From Sphingomicrobium arenosum (GTDB lineage: Bacteria; Pseudomonadota; Alphaproteobacteria; Sphingomonadales; Sphingomonadaceae), in the NCBI RefSeq assembly GCF_026157085.1, contig NZ_JANPVN010000001.1, positions 2,136,001-2,200,000 on the forward strand: a DNA stretch of 64,000 nucleotides. The letters are read 5' to 3'. Shown one piece after another: positions 49,876 to 61,454 of this stretch (positions within the stretch are counted from its first letter, which is position 1; each line of letters begins with the position of its first letter). The translations under genes and the position numbers were made by a program. Below the pieces are notes generated by a model. The model did not search any database and was not told where the DNA came from. It saw only the letters and a list, made by a program, of their open reading frames with translations.

Positions 49876-50834
49876 GTGCTGGTCCAGCGGCGGGCGTGGA
49901 GCAGCGCGCGGTCGTCTTCCACCGAAAAGAGCGCTTCCTGCCGCAATTCCCCATCCCCTTCGCCGACCCGCGTCACGAGCCGGAAAAAACGTGTCTCAAC
50001 CGCCACCTGCGCATCGCGGCCCTGGTTCGGCGTGATACCGCGCAGGGGCCCCGTCTGCCAGAAGTCGACCACCGAGCCGTAGCCGCCCCGGGGGCGTGCT
50101 AGCAACTGGGCACGTGCCGCACCGAGGCTGATCTGCTCGGGATCGAGCATGGCCAGCAACGCGGCGCGGTCAGGGGAGAGCGTTTCCACGTTGATCGTGA
50201 CAGGGTCGTGACTGGGCAGCGCGCACAGCCAGGGGCGGAGCATGGCCCAGGTCGCGGCGTCCATGCCCTCGATGGCGGCGAGTTCATTGGCACTGGCGAG
50301 CGCGCGATTGGGGACGGGGTCGCCATTCGCGAGGCGTTCGTTACCCAAGGGTCGCGACAACAGGTCGCTGTCGACCGCATCGGCGGCAGCATCGGCGAGC
50401 TGCTGTGCGCGGCTTTCGGGCAGGCCGAGCAGCGCGAGAAAGTCGCGGAACAGGAAGACGCGGCGCGCGGTCGCCTGCAATTCGCCCGATGCCCGGCGGC
50501 GAGCAAGCGCATTGACGTTGAAGCAGTTGGTGCCGTCCTCGATGCGCGCGCGCACGATTTCGCCATCGGGCAGGGTGATCGAGCGCTCGACCCCGAGGAG
50601 CGCGGCCTGGTCCCCGCCCGATAGCTGCGCGGCCTCGATGAGACGGGCGGCGGCGAGGCTTTCGGCCATGGCAAGCCATTGGCGGCCCTGCGTGGCGACC
50701 TGCGCATTGCCCGCGAGACGGGTCGACAGGCTGAGGCGATCCAATGCGGTCGCGGCGATCGCGGCCATAACGGCGACGATGAGCAGGACAGAGAGCAGCG
50801 CGGTGCCCTTTTCGCGGCGCGGGCGCCGGGTCAC
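49869..50834 (-). CDS. gspK: Type II secretion minor pseudopilin GspK
   Basis: The 321-residue protein is the large minor pseudopilin that caps the pilus tip. The prepilin leader REKG precedes the hydrophobic helix TALLSVLLIVAVMAAIA; the usual Phe and Glu5 are missing, as is normal for GspK. A large soluble domain follows, with the conserved CFNVNAL. GTG 50834 overlaps the gspJ stop. Confidence 0.9.
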   Translation of the reverse strand: MTRRPRREKGTALLSVLLIVAVMAAIAATALDRLSLSTRLAGNAQVATQGRQWLAMAESLAAARLIEAAQLSGGDQAALLGVERSITLPDGEIVRARIEDGTNCFNVNALARRRASGELQATARRVFLFRDFLALLGLPESRAQQLADAAADAVDSDLLSRPLGNERLANGDPVPNRALASANELAAIEGMDAATWAMLRPWLCALPSHDPVTINVETLSPDRAALLAMLDPEQISLGAARAQLLARPRGGYGSVVDFWQTGPLRGITPNQGRDAQVAVETRFFRLVTRVGEGDGELRQEALFSVEDDRALLHARRWTSTW

Positions 50835-51463
50835 GATGCGACCTCGATGCCGGTGCCCGCGCGCTGTTCGGCGCGGCCTTCGTAGGGACTGAGCGGGGGC
50901 AGCGCGACGATGAAGTCGGTGGCGGGCAGGCGCGGCGCGGTCAGGGTCAGGCGCACGGCGCGGGGGAGCGGGTCGCCCGAGGCGTCGGGCCAACTGTCGA
51001 CCCATCCGCCTGCTCTATCGCGATAGGCGAGCGTCATGCTGCCTAGCGGATCGATGAGGATGGCGTCGGGGAGGCGGGCATCGCCGCCATCCATGGCTTC
51101 GAAGGTCAGGCGTTTGAGGGCGCCGCCCTCGGCGATCCAGCCGGTCCGGCGAAGGTCGCTCGACGGCGCCTCGCCGAGCGCGATGACGCCCCCGCGCACG
51201 AACTGCATGCTGGTGGCGGTGCCGGTGAAGGCGGGGCGCGGCTGGCTGCTGGCATCTGTGGTGGGGCGGATGACGGCTTGCCCGAGGTCGGCCTCGAGGA
51301 GTAGGGCGATGCGTTCGAGCTGCGCCTGTTCGGACAGGCTGGTGTCGACCGCGGCTTGCGTGTCGGCGCTGGCGCGCAGCAGCCCCACGCCCGCGCTGGC
51401 GAGCAACGCGAAGATGGTGAGGCCGACGAGCATCTCGACCAGCGTGAAGCCGCCCTGCCGCAT
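50831..51463 (-). CDS. gspJ: Type II secretion minor pseudopilin GspJ
   Basis: The 210-residue protein has the leader MRQGG followed by FTLVEMLVGLTIFALLA, with Glu5 present. It forms the tip complex with GspI and GspK. The ATG overlaps the gspI stop by one base. Confidence 0.92.
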   Translation of the reverse strand: MRQGGFTLVEMLVGLTIFALLASAGVGLLRASADTQAAVDTSLSEQAQLERIALLLEADLGQAVIRPTTDASSQPRPAFTGTATSMQFVRGGVIALGEAPSSDLRRTGWIAEGGALKRLTFEAMDGGDARLPDAILIDPLGSMTLAYRDRAGGWVDSWPDASGDPLPRAVRLTLTAPRLPATDFIVALPPLSPYEGRAEQRAGTGIEVAS

Positions 51464-51831
51464 CAGCGCTCGATCCGCTTCACGGTGACGAGGCGCTTTG
51501 AGGGGCCGCCCGCCAGCGGGCGCGCGGTGATGGTGACGGCGAGAAAGCGCGGGTCGGGGGTGGGGGACACGTCGGTGATGACGGCGAAGGCCTGTCCGCC
51601 ATTGACGACCTGCTTCGAGGATTGGCCGCGTGTCGGGGCGGCAGGATCGGAGGTGACGAGCGCGGCCTCGTTGGCGGCGACGAGGCGGGCGAGGCCGTTC
51701 TCGCGCAGGTTCGCGGCGGTCGAGACGGCGTAACCGTCGATCCGCAGCAGCGCTAGCGCGGCGATCGAGAAGATGCTCAGGGCGACGAGCATCTCGATGA
51801 GGGTGAAGCCGCGTGTCGTCCGCATGGTCAC
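51463..51831 (-). CDS. gspI: Type II secretion minor pseudopilin GspI
   Basis: The 122-residue protein has the leader TRG followed by FTLIEMLVALSIFSIAALAL. GTG 51831 overlaps the gspH stop as GTGA; ATG 51825 two codons inside is an equally good start. It nucleates the pseudopilus tip with GspJ and GspK. Confidence 0.92.
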   Translation of the reverse strand: MTMRTTRGFTLIEMLVALSIFSIAALALLRIDGYAVSTAANLRENGLARLVAANEAALVTSDPAAPTRGQSSKQVVNGGQAFAVITDVSPTPDPRFLAVTITARPLAGGPSKRLVTVKRIER

Positions 51832-52298
51832 AGCGCCTCGACGCTGCCGTTGGCGGCAATGGCGACGGTCGCGGTGCGCCCTTCCGGATCATCGAGGATG
51901 AAGACGGTGGGGGCCGACGGCATGCCGAGATTGTCGAAGCGGAGCCCGAGGGGCTCGCCCGACGTGCGCGCCGTTACGCCATCGGCAAAGGCGGTGCGCC
52001 CGTCGAAACGGTTCGAATCGAGTGGCACCCATTCGCCCTGACGATATTGTTCGAAGGCGAATCCGGCAGGGGAGACGCTGAGCCCGGTGGGATTGCCGCG
52101 CAGGATCGCCTCGTCGCGCAGTGCCGCGATACGCCCGGCGAGCATGACGGCCTCCGAGCGCGCGGCATCGGCGGGGCGCATGGTCAGCACGACCGCGGTC
52201 GCGGCAAGGCCGAGGAGGACGAGCACGACCATCAGTTCGACCAGCGTGAAACCGGCAGAACGAGGTGGGTGCCTCCTAGCCGGCGGTGATGTCGGCAT
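51828..52298 (-). CDS. gspH: Type II secretion minor pseudopilin GspH
   Basis: The 156-residue protein has the leader PPRSAG followed by FTLVELMVVLVLLGLAA. ATG 52298 overlaps the end of gspG by 23 bp and gives a 17-residue leader. Longer readings run inside gspG and are unlikely. Confidence 0.88.
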   Translation of the reverse strand: MPTSPPARRHPPRSAGFTLVELMVVLVLLGLAATAVVLTMRPADAARSEAVMLAGRIAALRDEAILRGNPTGLSVSPAGFAFEQYRQGEWVPLDSNRFDGRTAFADGVTARTSGEPLGLRFDNLGMPSAPTVFILDDPEGRTATVAIAANGSVEAL

Positions 52299-52713
52299 TC
52301 TCGCCTTCGCCGCCGGGCGCGCCGTCGGCGCCCATGCTGTAGATCTCGTAGGGGCCGCCGTCGGGAGCGGGGATGCGGATCTGATAGGGATTGCCCCACG
52401 GATCGTTGGGAATGTCGCGGACATAGCCGCCGGGGCGATAGCGGTCGGGCTGGGCGAGGCCGGCGGGCGGGCTCTTCAGCGCCTCGATCGAAGCGGGAAA
52501 GGCGAAATTGTCGATCCGATACTGCTCGGCGGCATTTTTCAGCTGCGCGATGTCGGCCTGCGCCTTGGTGACATTGGCCTTGTCGAGGCTGGGGAGCACG
52601 TTGATCATGACGACGGTGCCGAGCAGGCCGATGATGACGATGACGACCATCAGCTCGACGAGGGTGAAGCCGTTCTTGCGCTTCTTGGCGCCGTTGGCGG
52701 TGGGACGGGTCAT
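52276..52713 (-). CDS. gspG: Type II secretion major pseudopilin GspG
   Basis: The 145-residue protein has the leader KKRKNG followed by FTLVELMVVIVIIGLLGT. The C-terminal part has the calcium-site region DPWGNPYQ and GGEGENADI of major pseudopilins. It assembles into the periplasmic pseudopilus that pushes substrates through GspD. Confidence 0.95.
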   Translation of the reverse strand: MTRPTANGAKKRKNGFTLVELMVVIVIIGLLGTVVMINVLPSLDKANVTKAQADIAQLKNAAEQYRIDNFAFPASIEALKSPPAGLAQPDRYRPGGYVRDIPNDPWGNPYQIRIPAPDGGPYEIYSMGADGAPGGEGENADITAG

Positions 52714-52716
52714 GAC

Positions 52717-53945
52717 TTATCCGATCAGGGTCTGCAGTTGGAGGATGGGCATCAGGATGGCGAGCACGATGGCGGCCACCAGCGCCCCCATGATGATGAT
52801 GATAAGCGGTTCGAGCAAGGCCAGCGCGCTGCTCGTGAAGGTGTCGAATTCGCGCTCGAGATAATCGGCGGCCTGCGACAGCATGGGGCCGAGCTGGCCC
52901 GCGCTTTCGCCGCTGGCGGTGAGGTGGACGAGGAGCGGCGGGAAGAGGCCGGTGCGTTTCAAGGCGCCCGACAGGCTGCCGCCGCCGCGAATCTCTTCCT
53001 CCATCGCCCGCGTCGCAGCAGCGAGACGGCGGTTGGAGATGGTGCGCGCGGTGAGCGCGAGGCCCTCGACCAGCGGCAGCCGCGCGGCGACCATGGTGGC
53101 GAGCGTGCGCGCCATGCGCGCGGCGTTGAGATCGCGCAGCAGCCGCCCGAAGAAGGGCAAGCGCAACAGCCAGCTGTCGAATTTCAGGCGAAAGGGTTCG
53201 TTGCGAAGCATCGCGCCGAGCAGCGCGACCGCGCCGAGGATGAGGAGGCCGAGGAGCCACCACCAGTTCGCCAGGAAGTCGGACAGCGCGATGACCACGC
53301 GGGTGATGAAGGGGAGCTGCTGGCCGACGTCCTCGAACTGTTCGACGACTTTTGGGACCACCGCGATCATCAGCGCGGCGACGACGCCAATGGCGACTAG
53401 CGTGAGGACGGCGGGGTAGGCGAGCGCGCTTAAAAGCTTGGAGCGCATCTGCGCCTGGCGTTCCTGCAAGGCGGCGAGGCGGTCCAATTGTTCGGACAAG
53501 GTGCCCGAACTCTCGCCCGCCGCGACCATCGCGCGGTAGAGCGGGTCGAAGCTTCGGGGTTCGCGGCCCAGCGCATCGGCGAGACGGCGACCCTCGACGA
53601 CCTGGTCGGCGACGCGGTTCACCACCGCGCGATGTTCGGGCTTTTCGGACTGGCGCGCGATGGTGCGTAGCGCTTCTTCCAGCGGCGAGACCTTGATGAG
53701 GGTCGCCAGCTGGCGGGTGAAGAGGACGCGCGCCTTGGCATTGAAATGCTTAGCCCGCGACAGGCTGATCTGCTTGGCGCCGACGCCAACGCTCGGCGCT
53801 GCCTTGTCGGCGGCGGTCAGGCGAACGGGCAGCAGGCGGCGCTTCTCGAGCGCGGCGCGGGCTTCGGCCTCGCTGCCCGCGTCGATCTGGCCGCGCTTTT
53901 CACGGCCCTTGGCGTCGACCGCCAGATAGGCGAAGCGAGCGGCCA

Positions 53946-53946
<1 letters not shown>
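52717..53946 (-). CDS. gspF: Type II secretion inner-membrane platform protein GspF
   Basis: The 409-residue polytopic protein has two repeated GspF domains (about 75-195 and 275-400) and three helices near 170-190, 225-245 and 380-400. Conserved pieces are TRQLATLIKVSPLEEAL and PPLLVHLTASGESAG. It overlaps the gspE stop at its start. Confidence 0.95.
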
Positions 53947-55546
<1,600 letters not shown>

Positions 55547-55550
<4 letters not shown>

Positions 55551-57694
55551 TCCTCGCCCTCCAGCGGTTCTCCCGTCTGCGAGGCGGGCAGCTCCACCAC
55601 GGCGGGCGGACGATAATATTGATCACCGGGGGCAAGCGGCGCGGCGACCGGCGCGGCGGCACCCAGATAGTCGCGCACCAGCGCGTCGAGCGAGGGCTCG
55701 TAGCCCGGATTATTGTACCATTGCGCGGTGCGCATATAGTCGTAGCGGCGCGCGGTCATGGCCCGCGCATCGGCGGCATCGCGGATGATGGTCGGGCGAA
55801 TGAAGACCATGAGATTGGTCTTGTTGCGCGCCCGGCTGCGCGACTTGAACAGTTCGCCCAGGAGCGGGATGTCGCCGAGGAGCGGGATCTTCTCGATGGT
55901 CTTGCGCTCATTTTCATCGAGCAGCCCGCCGATGGCGAGGATCTCGCCGTCATCGACGGTCAGCACGGTCTTGAACTCGCGCTTGTTGATGACGAGATCG
56001 GCCGAGCCTTGCGCGACCGGTCCCGCGACCGAGCTGACCTCCTGGCGGATGAAGAGCTTGATCGAGCCCGAGCTGTTGACCTGTGGCTTCACGTCCAGCT
56101 GGATGCCGACATTCTGCCGCTCGACGGTGCGGAAGGCGTTGTCGAAGTTGGAGGAGAGGGCCTCGCCCGTGGTGATCGGCACTTCCTGGCCGACCAGCAA
56201 GCGCGCTTCCTGATTGTCGAGCGTGAGGATCGACGGGGTCGAGAGGATGTTCGATTCGGTGTCCGACTGGACCGCGTTGACGATGGCACCGAACAATGCA
56301 TTGCCCGCAAGGTTGACGACGCCCCCCGCCAGCCCGCCGGTGGTGTTAAGGAGCGAGGCGGCGGCGGCCTCGTTGACGCTGTCGCCAAGCGGATTGTCGT
56401 AGGTGGTGGTCACCACCCCGTCCGAATTGACGCTGGTCTCGCGGCCCAGTTCGTAATTGGCGATGGCACCGCCGACCGCGAGGATATTGGGCTGGGCGTT
56501 CGAATAATTGGCGGCGAGGAAGGGCGAATTCTCGCCCGCGAGCAGGAACTGGACACCGAGCTGGCGCGCGGCATTGTCGCCGATCTCGACGATGATCGCC
56601 TCGACCAGCACCTGCTCGCGGCGCGTGTCCAGCTGGCGAACGATCTCGCCGATCTGGCGCTGCACGTTGGAATTAGCGGCGACGATGATCGCATTGGTGC
56701 CCGAGTAGCGGGTGACGACGGCGGGGCCGAAGCGGGCAATGCCGTTGTTCGTCGTGCTGACGGTTTGCGTCATGGCGGGTTGGGCGGGCGGCTGCGCCGG
56801 GCCGGCGCCCGTGCCTTCGCCTTCCTGCCCGCGGATGAAGCCGGGTTCGGAGGAGGTAACGGTGACCGGCTGGCCGAGCAGCTGCTGGAGCACCGGAAGC
56901 AGCGCCTCGGCATCGGCATGTTCGAGCCAGTAGATGCGGATATCGTTGCCGCCAGCGGCCTGTGCGTCGAGTTCGCGGGCGAGCGAGGCGTAGCGCGCGA
57001 CGCTCTCGGCGGGGCCGCGCAGGGCGAGGCCGTTGGCGCTGTCGATGGCGCTGACCTGCACCGGGGCGGCGATGCCTTCGTTGCCGCCGTTGAGGCCCTC
57101 CAATGCCTCGGCGACTTCGCGTGCGCCGGCATTTTCCAGATAGACGATATCGGCGGTCGAATTGTCGGTGTCGATGCGGCCGATGAGATTGCGGATGCGC
57201 ACGACATTGTCGGCATAGTCGGCGACGATGATCGAATTGGCGTTGCGATTGGCGGTGATCGAGCCTTCCGAGCTGATCAGCGGGCGCAGTGTCTCGATGG
57301 CACCGGCGGCCTCGACCGTTTCGAGCCGGAAGATCTCGGTGACGAACTGGTTTCGTGCCGCGCCGCGCAGGCCGCCCGTGGGCTGGGTCGCGGCCCCTTG
57401 CGCCGGCTGGATGCGATAGCCCCCCTGGATGGGAATGGCGACGAGCCCATTGGCGCGCAGCGTGGCGAGAAAGACCTCGAAATATTCGGACCGCGACAGC
57501 GAGCGGTTGGTCACGACGCTGATCGACTGGTTGACGCGGCTGTCGACGACGAAGGTGAGGCCCGTCACGCGGGCGGCATCGTCGACGAAGGCGCGCACGT
57601 CGGCCTCGCGGAAATTGAGCATATATTGCGCGCTCGCCACCGAGGGCGTGGCGGCCATGATGCAGGCGGCGGTGAGGAGGGCGAGACGCTTCAT
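55547..57694 (-). CDS. gspD: Type II secretion outer-membrane secretin GspD
   Basis: The 715-residue protein has a signal peptide (ends VASA) and an N0 domain starting YMLNFREADVRAFVDDA. N1-N3 repeats follow (VRIRNLIGRID, RQIGEIVRQLD). The secretin channel domain has VEAIIVEI, NILSTPSILTLDNQEA and VGQEVPI. It ends with a C-terminal tail of about 60 residues after the channel, a possible pilotin-binding S domain. It forms the 12-15-mer outer-membrane channel. Confidence 0.97.
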
Positions 57695-57710
57695 GACGAT
57701 ATGCCTTGTC

Positions 57711-58529
57711 TTACAGGTTGACCGCGATCGGCACGGTCTGGGCGCCGCGCTCGACCATCAGGCGAATGCGGGCGGCGGGTTTCAATGAGGATTTCAACTG
57801 GTCGATGTCGGCCTGGCTGTCGACGGGGACGTCGTTGACCGAGACGATGACGTCGCCGGCGCGCAGCCCGATGACCGACAGCAGGGCGGGATCGGTGGTG
57901 ATGGGCAGGCGGATGCCGGTGATCTTCCCCCCGGTGCGGCGCGGTTCGAATTCGAAGTCGGGGATCATCGCCTGCGCGGCGGCTTCGGTGCCGGCGGCGG
58001 CGCTGCTGGTATCGGGCACCTCGATCGTATCGGCGGGCAGCGCGCCATCGAGATAGAGCATCTCGCGTACGCCGCCGCGGTCGAGCACGACATGGTCGAA
58101 GGCCACCTCGGCGAGGCGAACGCCGGGGGAGACTTCATCGCCGACGGCGAAGCTCTGCTGCACCCCGTCCTCGCCCGCAATGATCGCGCTGCCCGTCCCC
58201 GCGCCGCGATTGAGGAGGGTGCCGAACAGCTGGAGATCGAGATCGGTAACGCTCTCGCCCCCCGCCGCGACAGTGGCCGGGGTGCCGGGGAAGGGATCGT
58301 AGCTCGACAAGAGGGCATCGCGCGCGCCGTCCGACAGGAAACGCGGTGCCGCGACGCGCCAGTCGCCGAGCGGCCCAACGGGGGTGACGAGCACCCACAA
58401 AAGGCGTGCAAGCAACGCGGCGAGGATGGCGATCAGGCAGGCGCGCGCGATCAGGTGCAGCTCGGCAAAGGCGAGCCGGTCGCGGCGCCCGGGACGGGCC
58501 TTGAGAATCGAAGCGAACATTGATGCCAT
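57711..58529 (-). CDS. gspC: Type II secretion protein GspC
   Basis: The 272-residue protein is the first gene of the gsp operon. It has one membrane helix at about 28-50, a homology-region domain at about 90-160 (LQLFGTLLNRG, VQQSFAVGDEVSPGVRLAEV) that binds GspD, and a C-terminal PDZ domain (GLRAGDVIVSVNDVPV). It links inner-membrane platform and secretin and helps select substrates. A row of GTC half-sites lies 36-71 bp upstream of its start. Confidence 0.92.
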   Translation of the reverse strand: MASMFASILKARPGRRDRLAFAELHLIARACLIAILAALLARLLWVLVTPVGPLGDWRVAAPRFLSDGARDALLSSYDPFPGTPATVAAGGESVTDLDLQLFGTLLNRGAGTGSAIIAGEDGVQQSFAVGDEVSPGVRLAEVAFDHVVLDRGGVREMLYLDGALPADTIEVPDTSSAAAGTEAAAQAMIPDFEFEPRRTGGKITGIRLPITTDPALLSVIGLRAGDVIVSVNDVPVDSQADIDQLKSSLKPAARIRLMVERGAQTVPIAVNL

Positions 58530-58562
58530 TCCCGCTGGATTTCCTAGCGATGATCGGGACTT

Positions 58563-58602
58563 GTGACTCTATGAAGACATGATTTTGACGCAAATGCGAC
58601 AA
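58563..58602 (-). promoter_or_regulatory. Tandem Pho-box-like array upstream of gspC
   Basis: On the minus strand, TTGTCGC-ATTT-GCGTCAA-AATC-ATGTCTT-CATA-GAGTCAC holds four 7-bp units separated by 4-bp A/T-rich spacers. The GTC triplets begin at 58600, 58589, 58578 and 58567, exactly 11 bp apart. The PhoB consensus is two CTGTCAT-like 7-mers with a 4-bp spacer, so this looks like two adjacent Pho boxes. It ends 33 bp before the gspC start, leaving room for a -10 element and the AGGAAA ribosome binding site. Confidence 0.65.
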
Positions 58603-58603
58603 G

Positions 58604-58646
58604 AAAAGGGGTCGGACGCCGCATCCGGCCTCCGACCCCTCTTTTT
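58604..58646. terminator. Bidirectional terminator after the TonB-dependent receptor
   Basis: AGGGGTCGGA (58607-58616) pairs with TCCGACCCCT (58631-58640), with an inner GCCG/CGGC extension across one mismatch. TTTTT follows on the plus strand (58642-58646) and TTTT on the minus strand (58607-58604). It ends the receptor transcript just before the gspC promoter region. Confidence 0.8.
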
Positions 58647-58659
58647 GGCAGACCTGTTG

Positions 58660-61419
58660 CTAGAAGGTCAGCGAGGCCGACAGCGAATAGGTCGTGCCCC
58701 GATCATAGGTCTGGATGAGCAGCTCGCTGTCGTTCAGCGTCTGCACCTCCTCATAATCGGTGCCGAGGATGTTGCGCACCTCGGCCTTCACCTCGAGCTC
58801 CTTCGAGCCGACCTCGAACCCCTCGCGCCAGACGACGTCGAGGTTCACCCCGGGGGTCTCGATATAGTCGGGCGTGCCATTGGGACCGCGCGCAGTGACG
58901 CGGTCGGACGCGTAGGTCAGGAGAATGGTCTGCTGCGACAGGCGCTCCTCGTTCTCGAGGCCGAGTTGCAGGTTGACGAGATGCTCCGACTGCCCCGTCA
59001 GCGGCGCGCCATCGTTGAAGATCGAACTGGCAAGCGTTTCGGCGGGCTGGCTGACGAAGCTGATCGTGGTGTCCTCGGGCCCCACCACCAGTTCGGACTG
59101 GGTGTAGGTGTAGTTGGTGATCAGCGCGAGGCGACGATCGGCAAGGAAACCGCTGTCCATCCCCATGTCGTAGAAGGGGAGATATTTGCGGAATTCCAGC
59201 TCGGCACCATAGAGCCGCGCCTTGGGGGCGTTGGCAAAGCTGGTGATCGAGAAGGAGCCGATGTTGGTCGCGGTCGATTCGATCGGTCGGTCGATCTCCT
59301 TGTAGAAACCGGCGAGGCTGACGATCTGGTCGCGCGCGAAATAATATTCGTAGCGCGCATCCAGGTTGAAGATTTCGCTGTCGGTGAGGAACTGCGAGCC
59401 GAAGAAGGTGCGACCGCTTTCGTAATCGACGAATGGCTGCGGCGCGAGTTCGCGGAACTGCGGGCGGGCAATCGTCTTGGACGCGCCGAAGCGCAGCTGC
59501 ATGTCGTCGGCGAAGTTCCAGGTCAGCGTGCCGGCGGGAAGCCAGTAGCTGCGCTCGAGGCTGGTCTCCGCCGCCGGGGTCTCGCCGAACAGGGTGACCG
59601 GGGTCACCGTCTGGGTGCCGTCCTCGTAGCGCACGCCGATGTTGAGCAGGATGTCGCTGGCGGGCTCGACCTCGAGCATGCCGTAGACCGCCTGCGTCTC
59701 GAGCGCCGCCTGATAGGCCGCGGTGCCGAGGCCGCCCGTCGTCTCGCGCAACGTGATGTCGCTGGTGTGGACGTTATAGTCGCTCAAGAGATAGTCGATG
59801 CGCTGCTGGGCGATATAGTCGGGCAGCGCGGCGAGCGGGAAGAAGTCGAAATCGCGGCGGATCGCCTCGCGGCTATTGTCCGAATAGGCGTAACCGACCG
59901 ACGCCGTGATCGGCATGGCGGTGGGCAGGTAATAGGCAAGGTCGACCGCGCCGTACCACAGCTCGTCGTCCAGTTCGGAGAAGCTCAGCGTGGCCGAGTT
60001 GCCCGGCGAGCGCAGGTCATTGACGTAATCGTCGAACTCGGTGCTGTAGACATAGCTGTAGGCGCGCTCGTACGGCGCGTCGCGGCGCGACTTGGCGTAG
60101 GACCCGCGCAGGTCGATATTGAGATCGCCTACTTCGAATTCGCCGACCGCCTGAACATCGTAGAGTTCGCGTTCGAAATAGCTGGTCGCGCCCTGCTGGA
60201 GCGTGGGGTTGTCGGGATCGATCTTCGAGATCGCCTCGAAGTCCTCGCCCGCCTTGATTTGTGCTTCCTTGAGCGCGTCGCGGATATAGACGCCGACGAG
60301 GCGCAGCTTCTGGTCATCCAGGCTGAAGGTCGTGCTCGCCATGCCGTTCACGACGACGCGGTTCTGGGTCGAGACGTAATCGAAGGTCTGTTGGGCGAAG
60401 AGTTCGGCATCGGGGGTGTCGACCGCGCCCAGTGCGACGCCGAATTCGCGCTTGCCCGCGCGGGTGCGCCAGCTGTTCGAGATGCCGCCGACGACGATGA
60501 CGCCAAGGTCCATCGCGCCGAGCTCGAACGTCTGGCCCGCGCCGAGGTCGGCCGACCAGTTGACCGGCACATCGTTTGTGCGCTGGATGAGGTTGGTCGA
60601 GGCGTTGTCGAGGCTGGCGGTCAGGTCCTTGATCTCATCGAGCGAGAAATTTTCGCCGCGGGTGATGCGATTTCCCGACGCGAAGGCGCTGGCCAGATTG
60701 GCGGGCAGCGAGCGATTGCCATCGTCATAGCCGAGGAAATCGGTCGAGCTGCCCCAATAAGTGTAGCCGAGGTTGAGGCTGGTCTCGCTGTCGTAGCCGA
60801 TCCCGCCGCCGACCGAGAAGAAGCCTTCGTCGGGGACCGAACGGGTGGTGAGGTTGATGACGCCGCCACCGAATTCGCCGGGATAGTTGGCGGAATAGCT
60901 CTTCTGGACGACCGTCGAGGCGATGATCGAGGTGGGGAAGAGGTCCAATGGGACGACGCGGCGGAGCGGCTCGGGGCTGGGCAGCGGGGCCCCGTTCAAG
61001 AGCGCCGAGCTATAGCGCTCCCCCAGGCCGCGCACATAGACGAAGCGGCCGCCGACGACCGACAGGCCGGTGACGCGCTCGAGCGCCGAGGCGATGTCGC
61101 CGTCGCCGGTACGGGCGATGTCCTCGGCCGACAGGACCGAGACGACTTCGGGCGTGGCGCGCACGGGGTTGGGAATATAGGTGCCGCGGATGATGATGGG
61201 ATCATCGTCGTCGCGGTCCGCGCCGGGGCCCGAGATCTCGACCTGTGGATCGCTCGCGCCCGGCTGGGCGGCGTCGAGGGTCTCGTCCTGCTGGTCTTCG
61301 GGGTCGCCGACCATGCTGGCAGAGGGCGAAGCGGGCGGGGCATCCTGCGCGAACGCGGGGGCCGCGGCGAAAAGCGCGGTGGTCGCGAGCAGGGCGGAAA
61401 GCGTGGCGGTCTTGGTCAT
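58660..61419 (-). CDS. TonB-dependent receptor next to the T2SS operon
   Basis: The 919-residue outer-membrane receptor has a signal peptide (AAPAFAQ at residues 19-25), an acidic linker, then DDDDPIIIRGTYIP at about 70-84. The plug domain has VVSVLSAEDIARTGDGDIAS and FVYVRGLGERYSS. A 22-strand-type barrel ends in the expected Phe (TYSLSASLTF). ATG 61419 is chosen; the frame extends upstream but without signal-peptide sense. It lies 89 bp after the ElpS-like lipoprotein gene on the same strand and is separated from gspC by a terminator. Co-regulation with the lipoprotein is likely; the ligand is unknown, phosphate compounds being a reasonable guess. Confidence 0.93.
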   Translation of the reverse strand: MTKTATLSALLATTALFAAAPAFAQDAPPASPSASMVGDPEDQQDETLDAAQPGASDPQVEISGPGADRDDDDPIIIRGTYIPNPVRATPEVVSVLSAEDIARTGDGDIASALERVTGLSVVGGRFVYVRGLGERYSSALLNGAPLPSPEPLRRVVPLDLFPTSIIASTVVQKSYSANYPGEFGGGVINLTTRSVPDEGFFSVGGGIGYDSETSLNLGYTYWGSSTDFLGYDDGNRSLPANLASAFASGNRITRGENFSLDEIKDLTASLDNASTNLIQRTNDVPVNWSADLGAGQTFELGAMDLGVIVVGGISNSWRTRAGKREFGVALGAVDTPDAELFAQQTFDYVSTQNRVVVNGMASTTFSLDDQKLRLVGVYIRDALKEAQIKAGEDFEAISKIDPDNPTLQQGATSYFERELYDVQAVGEFEVGDLNIDLRGSYAKSRRDAPYERAYSYVYSTEFDDYVNDLRSPGNSATLSFSELDDELWYGAVDLAYYLPTAMPITASVGYAYSDNSREAIRRDFDFFPLAALPDYIAQQRIDYLLSDYNVHTSDITLRETTGGLGTAAYQAALETQAVYGMLEVEPASDILLNIGVRYEDGTQTVTPVTLFGETPAAETSLERSYWLPAGTLTWNFADDMQLRFGASKTIARPQFRELAPQPFVDYESGRTFFGSQFLTDSEIFNLDARYEYYFARDQIVSLAGFYKEIDRPIESTATNIGSFSITSFANAPKARLYGAELEFRKYLPFYDMGMDSGFLADRRLALITNYTYTQSELVVGPEDTTISFVSQPAETLASSIFNDGAPLTGQSEHLVNLQLGLENEERLSQQTILLTYASDRVTARGPNGTPDYIETPGVNLDVVWREGFEVGSKELEVKAEVRNILGTDYEEVQTLNDSELLIQTYDRGTTYSLSASLTF

Positions 61420-61454
61420 CGGGAGATCTTCCGTGCGCGTCTTGTCGAACAATG

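Noticed and set aside
55619..57721. A 700-residue open frame antisense to gspD
   Set aside because: No recognisable domain; it exactly shadows the secretin gene.
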